A stretch of DNA of 60,927 nt from Jiangella muralis (GCF_001270745.1 NZ_LFXL01000045.1:1-60927), one strand, 5' to 3'. Shown: positions 43,322 to 52,956, numbered from the stretch's first letter. The notes: generated by a model from the letters alone, not told the origin. Translations and numbers: made by a program.

Positions 43322-45472
43322 GTGATAAGGAAAAGCCTGCGCAGCCGGTCTGCGCTGGGCGGTGTGGCCGCGCTGACGCTCGTCACGAGCCTGCTGGGCG
43401 GCCTGGTCGCGTCGGCCGCCGAGACGCGGGAGGACCCGGCCGAGCCGCTGCCCCGCATCGCCGCCGGCGACAACCGTCAGCTCATCGACACCGACACCGG
43501 CCGGCCGTTCATCCCGCGTGGCTACAACTACGTCCGCCTCGCGCCGCAGCCGTGGAACCCCGAGGAGCCCTACCACTCGACCTTCGAGCCGGGACAGTAC
43601 GACGGCGAGCGGGCCGGCGCCGCGCTGGCCGAGCAGAGCGCCGCCGGCTACAACACCGTCCGGGTGTTCGTCGACCCCGGCCACGGCCAGGACAACGTCA
43701 ACGGCACTCCGCACGGCCTGGGTCACGGCGACGACGACACCAGCACCGGCAACCCGGAGTACCTGGACAACCTCGCCGACTTCGTCCGCCGGGCGGCCGG
43801 CCACGGCATCTACGTGCTGCCGTCGATGGACGCGTTCCCGCAGAACGCGTACTACTTCGACATCGTCGCGCAGAGCGCACCGCCGGAGAACGTCGCGGGC
43901 CGCAACACCAACTACATGTACGAGGGCTTCGTCAAGGCGAAGGAGGCGTACCTCGCCAACTTCACCACCGAGATGACGGACCGGCTCGGCCCGCTGATGA
44001 GCACGTTCCTCGCGCTCCAGCTGGACAACGAGGCCACCTTCGCCGCCGACAAGGCGCCGTTCGCAGCGGCGTCGGGCACCTTCACCGGCCCGGACGGCAC
44101 CAGCTACGACATGTCCGTCCCCGACCAGCGCCAGGCCGCCGCCGACGACACCATCGTCGCGTACGCCGACGCGGCCACCGCCGCCGCCAAGGAGGTCGAT
44201 CCCGACCTCATGGTGACGATGGGCGCGTTCACCAACCGGGCGGTCGGCAAGCCCGGCTACGACGGCTTCGCCACGCACTGCGAGGGCGACGCCTGTGATG
44301 GCGACTTCCGCTACCCGGCCCGCGTGTCGACGCTGACCCGCGAGTCGGCGCTGGACTTCTTCGACATCCACACCTACCCGAACCCGCAGTTCACCCTCGA
44401 GGAGGCGCTGAACTCGGTCGAGTGGCCGGAGGTCGAGGGCGTCGTGATCAACGGCGAGTTCGGCGCCCAGCGCGACCGCTACGGCAACGACATCGACCGG
44501 GCCGCCGCGGCGATGCGCGACCACCAGATCGAGAGCTGCGCGTTCAACCTCACCGGCTGGCTGTTCTGGACCTGGGACACCGACGATGACGACGTCCAGC
44601 AGCTGTTCTTCCGCGGCAACGAAGCCGGCGGCGTCATCGACCAGCAGCTCTCCCCCGTCAACCGGCCCGACCCGTGCCTGCGGGAGGCCCCGGTCGTCGC
44701 GCCGCTGGCGGTGGAGTCGCCGGAGGACGGGCAGACCGGCGACGTCGAGTTCGCCGGGACGGGCCAGCCCGGCGGCACGGTCACCCTCACCGTCGACGAC
44801 GAGGAGCTGGGTTCGGCCACCGTCGGCGACGACGGCGGCTGGACGATCGAGCCGGAGGCGGGCCTGCCGGTCGGCGTCCGCTTCGACGCGCAGCTCACCC
44901 AGGTCGTCCGCCTCGACTACCAGGACGTCGTGGTCGCGGACCTCGGCGTCCCGGCGCCGGGCGTGACGATCGACGAGCCGTCGAGGGACGCGGGCCAGGT
45001 CTTCACCGGCGGCTCGTACCCGGACGCGGAGCTGGCGGTCTCGCTGACGGCCGACGCCGGCCGGGCCGCCGTCGAAGGTGAGCTGGACCGCGACGACGAC
45101 GGCGGCTGGACGTTCACCCCGGCGGCCGCGCTCGGGGCCGGCGACTACACCCTGACGGCGACCGCCTCGGCCGGCGACGGCGGCGACGCCGAGCTGCTCG
45201 GCTCGGACGCCTCCGTCACCGTCACGGTGAAGTCCTCGGACGACGGCGGCGCCTCGGGCGGCGAGGACGACGGCGGCGACGCCTCGGGTGATGGTGGCGA
45301 CGGCGGCGCTTCGGGCGAGTCCGGCGACGCCGGCGCGGCCGAGGACGGCAGCGGTGAGGACCTGCCCGACACCGGCGGCCCCGGGGCCGGCCTGCTGCTC
45401 GGCGCGGTCCTGCTGCTGGCCGCCGGTGGCGCGCTGGTGGCCCGCACCCGTGGGCGGGCAGCAACGCGCTGA
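43322..45472 (+). CDS. Cell-wall-anchored glycoside hydrolase-like protein (LPDTG)
   Basis: The 716-residue protein has a signal peptide, a TIM-barrel-type domain (about 45-450) with likely acid/base Glu237 (LDNEAT) and nucleophile Glu379 (INGEFG), two Ig-like modules (about 460-640), an acidic Gly/Ser linker, and a sortase signal LPDTG (from residue 681) with a hydrophobic helix and basic tail. It resembles clan A glycosidases of the GH5 kind, but I cannot name the family or substrate. The GTG at 43322 follows GGAG. It should sit on the cell surface and trim an outside glycan. Confidence 0.8.
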   Translation: MIRKSLRSRSALGGVAALTLVTSLLGGLVASAAETREDPAEPLPRIAAGDNRQLIDTDTGRPFIPRGYNYVRLAPQPWNPEEPYHSTFEPGQYDGERAGAALAEQSAAGYNTVRVFVDPGHGQDNVNGTPHGLGHGDDDTSTGNPEYLDNLADFVRRAAGHGIYVLPSMDAFPQNAYYFDIVAQSAPPENVAGRNTNYMYEGFVKAKEAYLANFTTEMTDRLGPLMSTFLALQLDNEATFAADKAPFAAASGTFTGPDGTSYDMSVPDQRQAAADDTIVAYADAATAAAKEVDPDLMVTMGAFTNRAVGKPGYDGFATHCEGDACDGDFRYPARVSTLTRESALDFFDIHTYPNPQFTLEEALNSVEWPEVEGVVINGEFGAQRDRYGNDIDRAAAAMRDHQIESCAFNLTGWLFWTWDTDDDDVQQLFFRGNEAGGVIDQQLSPVNRPDPCLREAPVVAPLAVESPEDGQTGDVEFAGTGQPGGTVTLTVDDEELGSATVGDDGGWTIEPEAGLPVGVRFDAQLTQVVRLDYQDVVVADLGVPAPGVTIDEPSRDAGQVFTGGSYPDAELAVSLTADAGRAAVEGELDRDDDGGWTFTPAAALGAGDYTLTATASAGDGGDAELLGSDASVTVTVKSSDDGGASGGEDDGGDASGDGGDGGASGESGDAGAAEDGSGEDLPDTGGPGAGLLLGAVLLLAAGGALVARTRGRAATR

Positions 45473-45486
45473 CGTCCGCTCCACGA

Positions 45487-45524
45487 CGACGGGCACCGCC
45501 GCGAGCGCGCGGCGGTGCCCGTCG
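45487..45524 (+). terminator. Terminator hairpin after the LPDTG gene
   Basis: A perfect 17-bp stem (45487-45503 with 45508-45524) with loop AGCG starts 14 bases past the stop codon. It also lies downstream of the convergent kinase gene. Confidence 0.85.
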
Positions 45525-45557
45525 GTTCGTCCGCCGCCTGCGCTGAGCCACGCTCAC

Positions 45558-46115
45558 TCAACGCGCTGGTTCCGCCTTCAGGAGGAAGGCCTTGCTCGCG
45601 ACAGCCTCCCGCACCGCGACGAGAGTCGCTGCGGGCTCTTGGCTCGTGGTGTCGATGACATGCCGTTCCAGCCGCCCGAGACCGGAGAACTCGTCCCAGA
45701 GCGAGGCGACAGGCTCTTCGGCGATGAGCGCGTCTGGTGCGGTTCGGCTCTGGGCCCGGCGCAGCGTCTCGGCACGGGAGGGGCGCAGCACCACGTAGTG
45801 CAGGCGAGCAGTGGCACCGACACCGTCAGCGAGCTGGAAGTGGTGGAGCATCCACGGGCCGATGACCCCGTCGACGACGGTCACGAACCCGCCGGCCGCA
45901 TAGGTGGCAGCCGCACCTTGGATGACCCGCATCACCAGGTGGTTCTGCACCCCGGACTCGGGAAGGTAGGGCGGGATGGCACCCGAGACGATGGAGCGCC
46001 AGAAGTCGTCGGTGTGCAGGTGCACCGAACGCGGGAACGTCGATGCGAGCGCACGCGCCGTCGTCGATTTCCCCGCCCCCGGAGGCCCGGAGAGGATGAT
46101 GATGTCCGCACTCAT
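45558..46115 (-). CDS. P-loop kinase-like protein
   Basis: The 185-residue protein has Walker A GPPGAGKSTTARAL (10-23), HTDDFWRSI as a likely acid/base-bearing segment, and a VVDGVIGPWML strand-loop typical of small AAA kinases that act on small molecules. It follows the BtrH-like gene on the same strand after about 180 bases. Substrate unknown; gluconate-kinase-like and chloramphenicol-phosphotransferase-like are both conceivable. Confidence 0.78.
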   Translation of the reverse strand: MSADIIILSGPPGAGKSTTARALASTFPRSVHLHTDDFWRSIVSGAIPPYLPESGVQNHLVMRVIQGAAATYAAGGFVTVVDGVIGPWMLHHFQLADGVGATARLHYVVLRPSRAETLRRAQSRTAPDALIAEEPVASLWDEFSGLGRLERHVIDTTSQEPAATLVAVREAVASKAFLLKAEPAR

Positions 46116-46295
46116 GCATCCAGGCTAGGCACGACGGCCTGCCCACGTCGCGACGGCCCGCGCTCAGCCCGTCCGCAGCGGCGCGAGGTGCTCGGCCAGT
46201 TCGTCGTGCGCGTCCGCGACCTGCTCGAACAGCCCGGCGAGGTGGGCCGCCTCGCGCTGGACGGCCGCGTACTGGGCGCGTCCGAGCAGCCGCGC

Positions 46296-47054
46296 CTACC
46301 GGTCCAGCAGGCCGGCCAGGGGCGCGTCGAGCGGCCGTAGCGTCTGAGCGGCGTCGACGCGGCGGCGGGCGGCCAGGCGCAGCGAGAAGTCGGCGAGCAC
46401 CGTCGTCACCTCGTCGTCCAGACCGGCCGCCGCCCGCCCGGCCAGATCGCGCAGGCCGGCCGCGTTCTCCGGCGCCGCCGCCCACACCGCGGCCCTCGGG
46501 AGCGACGCGGCCAGCGCGGCCTCCACCCCGGCCGCGGCCACCGGGCGGATCGCCGTGCGCAGCGGGAACCGGCCCACGCAGTAGGCGATCGGGCTCGCCC
46601 AGGCGGCGATGAACGCGTCCTTCGGCAGCCACGCGTACGGGAACCCCTCGGGGTCGTGCATGAGCACCCCCTCGGCGTCGGCAGCCAGCACCGTCACGAA
46701 GTGGTCGGCGCCGAGCGGGCGGTCCGGCCCGGGCTGGTGCAGCAGCAGCCCCATCTCCAGCGGCCCGACGAACACCGGGCCGTCCGCCGCCAGCGCCGTG
46801 AGGTCCCGGTACGCCGTCTCACCGTCGTCGTACGTGCGCCGCTCGCTCGTCCAGCCGAACAGGTCCAGCGCCTGGTCGACCCCGAGGTCCGGATCCCACC
46901 CGGCCGGGTCGAAGTACGGCACGCCGTCGTACAGCTGGTACCCGAACGCCGACCCCGTCAGCGTCTCGACCACGGCCGCCGGCCACCCCCTCCCGGCGAC
47001 TGTGGCGAGCGTGCTGGCATAGCAGTACGGGCCGGACCCGACGTACGCAGTCAT
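46296..47054 (-). pseudogene. BtrH N-terminal-like (C39 peptidase-fold) protein, truncated by an amber codon
   Basis: The 252-residue product looks like BtrH_N/C39-type papain-fold proteins, with Cys11 in GPYCYAS and His in LGADHFVTVL. The TAG at 46296-46298 follows GLLDR, and the same frame continues for 43 sense codons (starting ARLLGRAQYAAVQ) to a TGA at 46164-46166. That extension has normal codon use and a helical, family-like sequence, so the ancestral protein was about 296 residues. A CAG-to-TAG change fits. The core domain is intact and the short form may still work, or the codon may be a sequencing error. Confidence 0.65.
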
Positions 47055-47079
47055 GCCGTCAGCATGACATTTTCGCAGG

Positions 47080-47790
47080 TCAATTCGCTATGCGCACGGA
47101 CATGGCGGCCTCGGCACGGCTGCGGCGGGGCAGGTACAGCGCGACGACGAGGAGGATGCCGACGGCGGCGCCGGCCAGCTGGGCGGCGACGAACGCCGGC
47201 GCCGACGACGGCGCGATGCCGGCGAAGGTGTCGGAGAAGATCCGCCCGACAGTGACGGCCGGGTTCGCGAACGAGGTCGAGCTGGTGAACCAGTAGGCCG
47301 CGCCGATGTAGGCGCCGACAGCCGGCGCCACCACGACGACGCCGCGTCCGGACAGCACCAGACCGAAGATCAGCAACACCAGCCCGGCGGTCGCGACCAC
47401 CTCGCCCACCAGCACGCCGGTCCCCGTCCGCTCCGTCGTCGCCAGGCCCGCGTCGACCTCGAACATCACGTTCGCCAGCACCGCGCCCCCGATGCCGCCC
47501 AGGCACTGGGCCGCCACGTACCGCGCCACCTCGACGCCGGCCAGGCCGGTGCCGCGCCTCCGGCCGAGCCACCAGTCCGCGATCGACACGACGGGGTTGA
47601 AGTGCGCCCCCGACACCGGGCCGAACAGCAGGATCAGCACGCTGAGCCCCAGCACCGTCGCGATGCTGTTCTCCAGCAGCTGCAGGCCCACGTCGCCGGA
47701 CGACAGCCGGCTGGCGGCGATCCCGGAGCCCACCACGATCGCCACCAGCAGCCCGGTCCCGAGGAACTCGGCGAGCAGCCGGCGCGCCAT
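47080..47790 (-). CDS. Aquaporin/MIP-family channel
   Basis: The 236-residue membrane protein has six segments and both half-helix motifs, NPV in SGAHFNPVVS and NPA in SFANPAVT. It belongs to the bacterial MIP family, whose members pass water, glycerol or other small neutral solutes. Its ATG shares one base with the mutarotase stop (TGATG), so it is the last gene of a coupled set with the GTPase and mutarotase. Actinobacterial relatives are, from memory, often found next to arsenic genes; here none are present. Confidence 0.88.
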   Translation of the reverse strand: MARRLLAEFLGTGLLVAIVVGSGIAASRLSSGDVGLQLLENSIATVLGLSVLILLFGPVSGAHFNPVVSIADWWLGRRRGTGLAGVEVARYVAAQCLGGIGGAVLANVMFEVDAGLATTERTGTGVLVGEVVATAGLVLLIFGLVLSGRGVVVVAPAVGAYIGAAYWFTSSTSFANPAVTVGRIFSDTFAGIAPSSAPAFVAAQLAGAAVGILLVVALYLPRRSRAEAAMSVRIAN

Positions 47791-48146
47791 CACTGCGCCG
47801 GCCGGGCCGGGAGATCCCAGACGTGGCGCAGGCCGGTGTCGCCGCCGGAGTAGTCGTCCGCGACGGAGTGCAGCGGGCCCACCCGCTCCTGCCAGACGAC
47901 GTTCGCGGGATGGTCGCGCATGGCCGCTCGCATCGCCTGGTAGTCGTCGCACTCGACCACGTGGAACAGGTCGCGGCCGTCGCGCCAGATGCGCCAGCTG
48001 TGCACGCCGGCCGCTCGCAACGCGGCGTCGAGCTCGGCCGGGATCACGGCGTGGACGCGTTCGTACTCCTCTTCCATTCCGGGCTTGAGCACCGTGTGCA
48101 GGGCGATCCGTTGCATGGGCGGGCGGGTCCTCTCCTGGTCGTTCAT
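47790..48146 (-). CDS. L-rhamnose/L-fucose-type mutarotase (RhaM family)
   Basis: The product, 118 residues from 48146 or 108 from 48116, is a RhaM-family dimeric alpha-beta protein (ALHTVLKPGMEEEYERVH, HSWRIWRDGRDLFHVVECDD). It interconverts anomers of 6-deoxy sugars. The 48146 ATG overlaps the GTPase stop (ATGA); the 48116 ATG has GGAGAGG 12 bases upstream and gives the usual length, so either may be used. The L-fuconate dehydratase encoded in the same cluster points to L-fucose, where RhaM-like proteins also serve. Confidence 0.85.
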   Translation of the reverse strand: MNDQERTRPPMQRIALHTVLKPGMEEEYERVHAVIPAELDAALRAAGVHSWRIWRDGRDLFHVVECDDYQAMRAAMRDHPANVVWQERVGPLHSVADDYSGGDTGLRHVWDLPARPAQ

Positions 48147-49252
48147 GCGCTGGCCGGGATGCGATGGGTGGGCCGCGGGAATCCTGGCGCCTTGTCCGAC
48201 GCGCTCTGGACGACGACGTCGACGCGATGCCGGGTGGAGACCACCCGCACACACTCGTCCACCAGGGCGGCCAGGTCCGCGGGGCTCATCTCCACCCGGG
48301 CGTTGATCAGGACGTCGGCGCCGTCGGCCTCGCCCGCGTGGCGTTCGTCGATGCTGTACCGGCCCGGCCCGATGACGCTGCCCTTGGCGCGCCGCTCGCC
48401 GCTGCCCGCCGACAGCTTGACGTGGCCGACGAGCCCGCCGTGACGGGTCAGCGCACGGTCGAGCGCCGCCAGGAGGTCGCTGAGCCAGGCGTCCGGGTCG
48501 ATCGTGCCGTCGAGGCGCAGCCGGCGATCGACCCAGCCGAGCATCGCCTCGGCCGCCCCATACCGCTCGTAGTCGATGGTGAGCGACCGCGACGCGACCG
48601 GCGCCGCCCGCACGATCCAGTCGTCCAGGAGCTGGTCCAGGCCGTCGCCGGTCACGGCCGACACCCGGGTCAGCGGGGTGCTGGCGTAGTCCGCCGCGAT
48701 CTCGGCGAGGGCGGCGGCCTGCTCGTCCGTCGCCGCCAGGTCGGCCTTCGTCGCGACGATCCGGTCGGCCTCCTCCAGCTGGGTGTGCAGCAGCCAGCCG
48801 AGCTCGAGCGCCTGCCGGTCCAGCTCCGGCGCGGCCAGTTCCACCAGCCGGTACGGGTCGACGGCGACCATCAGGGGCGCGAGCCGCAGCTTCGCCCCGT
48901 AGGCCGCCCGCAGCGGCCGGACCACCGTGGCGGCCAGATCGGTGCAGCTGCCGACCGCTTCGGCCAGGATGACGTCCGGCCGGTGCTCCTCGATCAGGAC
49001 GTCGATGACGGCGGCCAGGTCGTCGAACCGGCAGCAGAAGCACCCGTCCGTCACCTCGCCGACCGGCACGCCGGCCTTCTGCGCGGTGTCGGTGTCGAGC
49101 AGTTCCGTCCCCTGATCGTTCGTGACGATCACCACGCTCGTGCCGTTCGAGCGCAGCCGTTCCGCCATGGCCGCGAGCAGCGTCGTCTTCCCGGCGCCGA
49201 GGAAGCCCCCGACCAGGCCGACGACCGGTACGTCCGAGGTCCCCGGCGTCAT
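48143..49252 (-). CDS. G3E-family (CobW/COG0523) GTPase
   Basis: The 369-residue protein has Walker A GGFLGAGKTT (15-24), the metal-binding CxCC motif in DGCFCC, ATKAD for guanine binding and a CobW C-terminal domain. G3E GTPases are metal chaperones or insertases, often for zinc or cobalt. Its ATG overlaps the stop of the GH116-like gene, and its stop overlaps the mutarotase ATG. A metal chaperone inside a sugar operon is unusual; it might serve a metal-dependent enzyme of the pathway. The partner is not identified. Confidence 0.88.
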   Translation of the reverse strand: MTPGTSDVPVVGLVGGFLGAGKTTLLAAMAERLRSNGTSVVIVTNDQGTELLDTDTAQKAGVPVGEVTDGCFCCRFDDLAAVIDVLIEEHRPDVILAEAVGSCTDLAATVVRPLRAAYGAKLRLAPLMVAVDPYRLVELAAPELDRQALELGWLLHTQLEEADRIVATKADLAATDEQAAALAEIAADYASTPLTRVSAVTGDGLDQLLDDWIVRAAPVASRSLTIDYERYGAAEAMLGWVDRRLRLDGTIDPDAWLSDLLAALDRALTRHGGLVGHVKLSAGSGERRAKGSVIGPGRYSIDERHAGEADGADVLINARVEMSPADLAALVDECVRVVSTRHRVDVVVQSASDKAPGFPRPTHRIPASA

Positions 49253-52200
49253 CCCGCGATCACCTCCAGCTGCTGTCCGGCCTCGATCGTGACCGGAGCG
49301 TCCAGGACGACGACGAGCCGGCCGGCGTCGTCGCGGTGCGCCTGCGCCGGCACTCGGCGCATCGACGCCGGGCGGCCCGCGTCGGCGACCCGCACGTGGA
49401 CGGTGGTCCGCTCGCCGGGCACGTCCAGGCGCAGCGTAGCGACCCGCAGCCGGCCCGACCGCGCCTCGAGCTCGCTCGTCTGCCGGCCCGACTCGCGGCG
49501 CTGACGGTAGACGCCCCAGCCGCCGGCGGCCGTGAATGCGGCGCTGAAGTCGTCCTGCTGGATGACCGGTGCGAAGCCGAAGTGGCCGCGCGGGCCGTGG
49601 TGCTCGTAGCCCAGGACGGTGAGGTAGACGCCGAACGACGCCATGGAGCGCGCGTAGTGGTCGCCGCACTCGATCTCGTTGTAGGGGTTGCGCCGGTCGG
49701 GACGGTACCGCTCGTGCACGGCGCGGGTGACGAGCAGGCCCTTCTCCACCAGGCCCTCGGCGACCATGTGCCCGGCGGCCTGGTACTCGAACCCGTTCAT
49801 CGCCTCGTTGAAGTACCCGACCGACCAGTTGCGGCCGATCTCGTCCGCCCCGCCGGTCGGCCAGGTGCACATGAGCAGCGCGTGGGTGTCGGCGTCGTAG
49901 TAGGTGCGGCCGCCCTCGATCGGGCTGTTGTCGCGGTACTCGACCGGCCGCGGGGTGAAGTTGTAGCGCCACAGGCTGTCGAGGGCGGTGGTCGTCTGGT
50001 CCGCGGACAGCACCCGCGGCAGGCCGACCTGGTGCGCCCAGCCCTGGCCGAGGACCTGGTCGATGTGCACGCCGCGGTTGGTGTTCACCGAGTCCGGCTG
50101 GCTGAGGTCACGCTCGTGGATGAACCACTCGCCGTTCCACAGGTCCCGCTCGATCACCTCGGTGCCGCTCTGCGCCAGCGCCGCGCACTGCTCGGCGAAG
50201 GCGTCGTCACCCAGCTCACGGGCCATCGCCTCGCCCGCGCGCAGCGCCGCCACGTACAGCCCCGAGATCCAGGCGATCCGCCCGTACCAGGTGGCGTCCA
50301 GGGTGTTCGGCTGACCGCCGTCGAGCACGCCGTCGGCGCCCGCGTCGTGCTGGATCATCCACTCGATCGACGCGCGGACCTTGGGCCACACGCCCCGCAA
50401 CCAGGTGTCGTCCTCGCTCATCTGGTGCTCGCGGTAGATACGCAGGACCGTGCCGGCCTGCCCGTCCGCCGCCCAGCCCCGGTCGGCCTCGGCGCGCATG
50501 CCGATCTCGCCGGTGGCGCGGAAGCCGACGCCGAGGTCGACCCGCTCGCGGGTGTCGCGCTCCAGCCCCGGGAACACCCGGCCGACGGCCTGGGCGTAGT
50601 GCCATACGTGGGTGCAGGTGCCGGCGCAGCAGTAGATGCCCTCCCAGCCGTGGAAGCGGCCGTCGTCGAGCCGGTAGGTCGTCGACGTCGCCAGCGTCGC
50701 GAGGCCCGTCCCCACCCGGTCCAGCAGCCACCAGGGCAGCGTCGACTCGTCGTACCAGGCCGCGGTCCAGCCCTTGGTGGCGGCGGACAACCGGTCGATG
50801 TCGCGGTGGACGGTCTGCACGGCGTCCGCGGCGTCGTCGTGCACGGCGCCGTACCACCGCCGCTCGGACGTCTGGAGGAAGCCCAGGCCCGTCGTCGCGG
50901 GGAAGTGCCAGCCGAGGTAGACGCGCACCGTCTGCGTCTCCAGCGGCCGCAGGCTCAGGCTGATACTCATCACGCCGGCCTGCGGGCCGTCGTCGAGCTC
51001 CGCCGCCGCGTCGGGTGCGTCGAAGACCGCGTCGGGCGTGTCCCAGGCCGCGACGGACGGCCGCACGCGCCCGATGGTCTCCAGGTCGAGCCACTCGTCG
51101 TCGATCTGCGGGTCGCCGTCGGTCCACGGGACGCTCGCCGCGATGGCGAAGGTGCCGTGGTCGGGGAGCTCGCTCAGCGGCCGGGTGTCGCCCGTGCTCT
51201 GGGCGAACACGAGCTGGTCGACGCCGACGTTGCCCCAGCCGCCGGTGGCGTCGTCGAGGATCACGATCTGGGCCTGCCGGCCGAGCCAGCGCCACAGGCC
51301 GAGGACGCGGTCCGCCATGGCGTTGGAGTTGGGGCCGGTCGCCTCGGCGACCACCTCGCCGTCGACGACGACCTGCAGGCCGGTCTGCCCGGGATGGTTG
51401 CCGCCACCGAGGCGGAAGCGCAGATAGGGGTGGGTGATGGTGAAGGGATCGCTGGTGAGCCGCCCGGTGGCGGCGTCCTTGCCGGCGGTGTTGCTGCCCG
51501 GCGCCGACGCGTGCGAGTTGACGCAGCGGCTGCCGACGGCGTTGACGTCGCCCTGGTAGGACGGGATGTCGGCGACGGCGATCGGACCCGGCCCGAAGGC
51601 CGTGCCCTCGACGGTCCACCCCTCGTAGGTCTCCTTCTCCCAGTCCTCGAACACGACGTCGACGGCGTCGGTCAGCCAGATGCCGTCGACGCTCACGTAG
51701 GCGTATCCGCCGGCCGCGTCGTCGACGATCTGAATCGTGGCGTCGCGGCCCTCGTAGGCGGAGAGGTCGAGCGTGCGCGCGACGATGGCGTTGCCGCCCG
51801 AGCCGGTGGCCGTCGCGACGACCTCGCCGTCGACCAGGACGTTCAGGCAGGTCTGCCCGGCGTACGCGCCGCCGCCGATGAGCACCCGCAGACCCGCGCG
51901 GTCGATGGTGACCGCCGGGCTGGTGAGCGTTCCGCGCAGCCCGTCGCGCACGTTGTAGTCGCCGTCGACCCGGGGGTCGTGGCTGAAGACCAGGTAGCTC
52001 CCCTGGGCGTTGACGCCCGAGGTGTAGTCGGGCAGCTGGTCGGCGCGCACGGGGCTGTCCCCGAACGCGGTCCCGGTCGCGGTCCAGCCGCCGTAGCTGC
52101 CGTCCTCCCAGTCCGCGACCAGAACGTCCGGCCGCCCGCCGGAGGGATCGGTGGGCGCGTCGTCGGCCCGGAACGCCACCCCGGCGAGGCCGTCGTCGGC

Positions 52201-52956
52201 GAAGGCGCCAGCGGTGAACCGGACCCGCCGGTCCTGCCGCGCGGAGAAACCGACGGGGTTCTCGGCCATGACCGCCAGCTCCGCCTTGACGGCACGCGAC
52301 TGCGTGTTGGTGAGCCGGTACTCCATGACGGTCACCGGATGGGAGCTGGAGTCCTCGTCCAGCGCCACGAACGGCGAGTAGGCGGTCAGCGTGGCCCGGA
52401 CCGGGCTCGCGGGGTCGTCGAGCTCGACGACACCGAGCGGATACCGTCCGCGGAAGCCCACCTCGGCGAACTGCCGTCCGTCCAGCCAGCGGGTGTCGAC
52501 GGCGTTCCCGACCCGGGTGCGCAACGCCACGGCGGTCTGGAACGGCGACTCCGGCTCCATGGGCTCGGCGTAGTGGCGCCCGTTGTCGTTGTAGGGGCTG
52601 ATCCGGTTGTCGACGTCCCAGCGCCACAGCCGGCCGTCACCACCGAGGTACACCTGTCCGCAGCCGATGCCACCGACCGGCAGGCCGACCCAGGCCAGCT
52701 CGTCGGCGCCGAGCACCCGCTCCTCGCCGCGGACCGTGAGGGTGTCCAGCCACCGCTGCGGGATCTCCTTGTCCTCGGGTACGAGCGTCCACTCGTCGAG
52801 GGCGACCCCGGCCTCGGCGGCCGCGGCCCGCAGCTGGTGCAACGGCACCATGCTGGCGACCGCGCCCAGGCCCAGTGCCTGGACGAAACGCCGCCGGCTG
52901 ACGCCTCGAGGTGCCGCTTCGTTCTGGGAAACCACGCTGTCGCTCCGCTGGATCAT
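49249..52956 (-). CDS. Tat-exported GH116-like glycosidase with two tandem inserted modules
   Basis: The 1235-residue protein has a Tat signal (SRRRFVQALGLGAVASMV), an N-terminal beta domain (LPVGGIGCGQVYLGGDGRLWRW), and a C-terminal helical barrel with family-type segments such as FHGWEGIYCCAGTCTHVW and NEIECGDHYARSMASFG. Between them, about 280-435 and 436-585, sit two copies of a module with the pattern DWE...GW...GTAFG...G and GGW..V.VD, like modules attached to GH32 enzymes. The ATG at 52956 follows AAGGAGG. GH116 enzymes act on beta-glucosides or xylosides; exact catalytic residues were not assigned. Confidence 0.82.
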   Translation of the reverse strand: MIQRSDSVVSQNEAAPRGVSRRRFVQALGLGAVASMVPLHQLRAAAAEAGVALDEWTLVPEDKEIPQRWLDTLTVRGEERVLGADELAWVGLPVGGIGCGQVYLGGDGRLWRWDVDNRISPYNDNGRHYAEPMEPESPFQTAVALRTRVGNAVDTRWLDGRQFAEVGFRGRYPLGVVELDDPASPVRATLTAYSPFVALDEDSSSHPVTVMEYRLTNTQSRAVKAELAVMAENPVGFSARQDRRVRFTAGAFADDGLAGVAFRADDAPTDPSGGRPDVLVADWEDGSYGGWTATGTAFGDSPVRADQLPDYTSGVNAQGSYLVFSHDPRVDGDYNVRDGLRGTLTSPAVTIDRAGLRVLIGGGAYAGQTCLNVLVDGEVVATATGSGGNAIVARTLDLSAYEGRDATIQIVDDAAGGYAYVSVDGIWLTDAVDVVFEDWEKETYEGWTVEGTAFGPGPIAVADIPSYQGDVNAVGSRCVNSHASAPGSNTAGKDAATGRLTSDPFTITHPYLRFRLGGGNHPGQTGLQVVVDGEVVAEATGPNSNAMADRVLGLWRWLGRQAQIVILDDATGGWGNVGVDQLVFAQSTGDTRPLSELPDHGTFAIAASVPWTDGDPQIDDEWLDLETIGRVRPSVAAWDTPDAVFDAPDAAAELDDGPQAGVMSISLSLRPLETQTVRVYLGWHFPATTGLGFLQTSERRWYGAVHDDAADAVQTVHRDIDRLSAATKGWTAAWYDESTLPWWLLDRVGTGLATLATSTTYRLDDGRFHGWEGIYCCAGTCTHVWHYAQAVGRVFPGLERDTRERVDLGVGFRATGEIGMRAEADRGWAADGQAGTVLRIYREHQMSEDDTWLRGVWPKVRASIEWMIQHDAGADGVLDGGQPNTLDATWYGRIAWISGLYVAALRAGEAMARELGDDAFAEQCAALAQSGTEVIERDLWNGEWFIHERDLSQPDSVNTNRGVHIDQVLGQGWAHQVGLPRVLSADQTTTALDSLWRYNFTPRPVEYRDNSPIEGGRTYYDADTHALLMCTWPTGGADEIGRNWSVGYFNEAMNGFEYQAAGHMVAEGLVEKGLLVTRAVHERYRPDRRNPYNEIECGDHYARSMASFGVYLTVLGYEHHGPRGHFGFAPVIQQDDFSAAFTAAGGWGVYRQRRESGRQTSELEARSGRLRVATLRLDVPGERTTVHVRVADAGRPASMRRVPAQAHRDDAGRLVVVLDAPVTIEAGQQLEVIAG

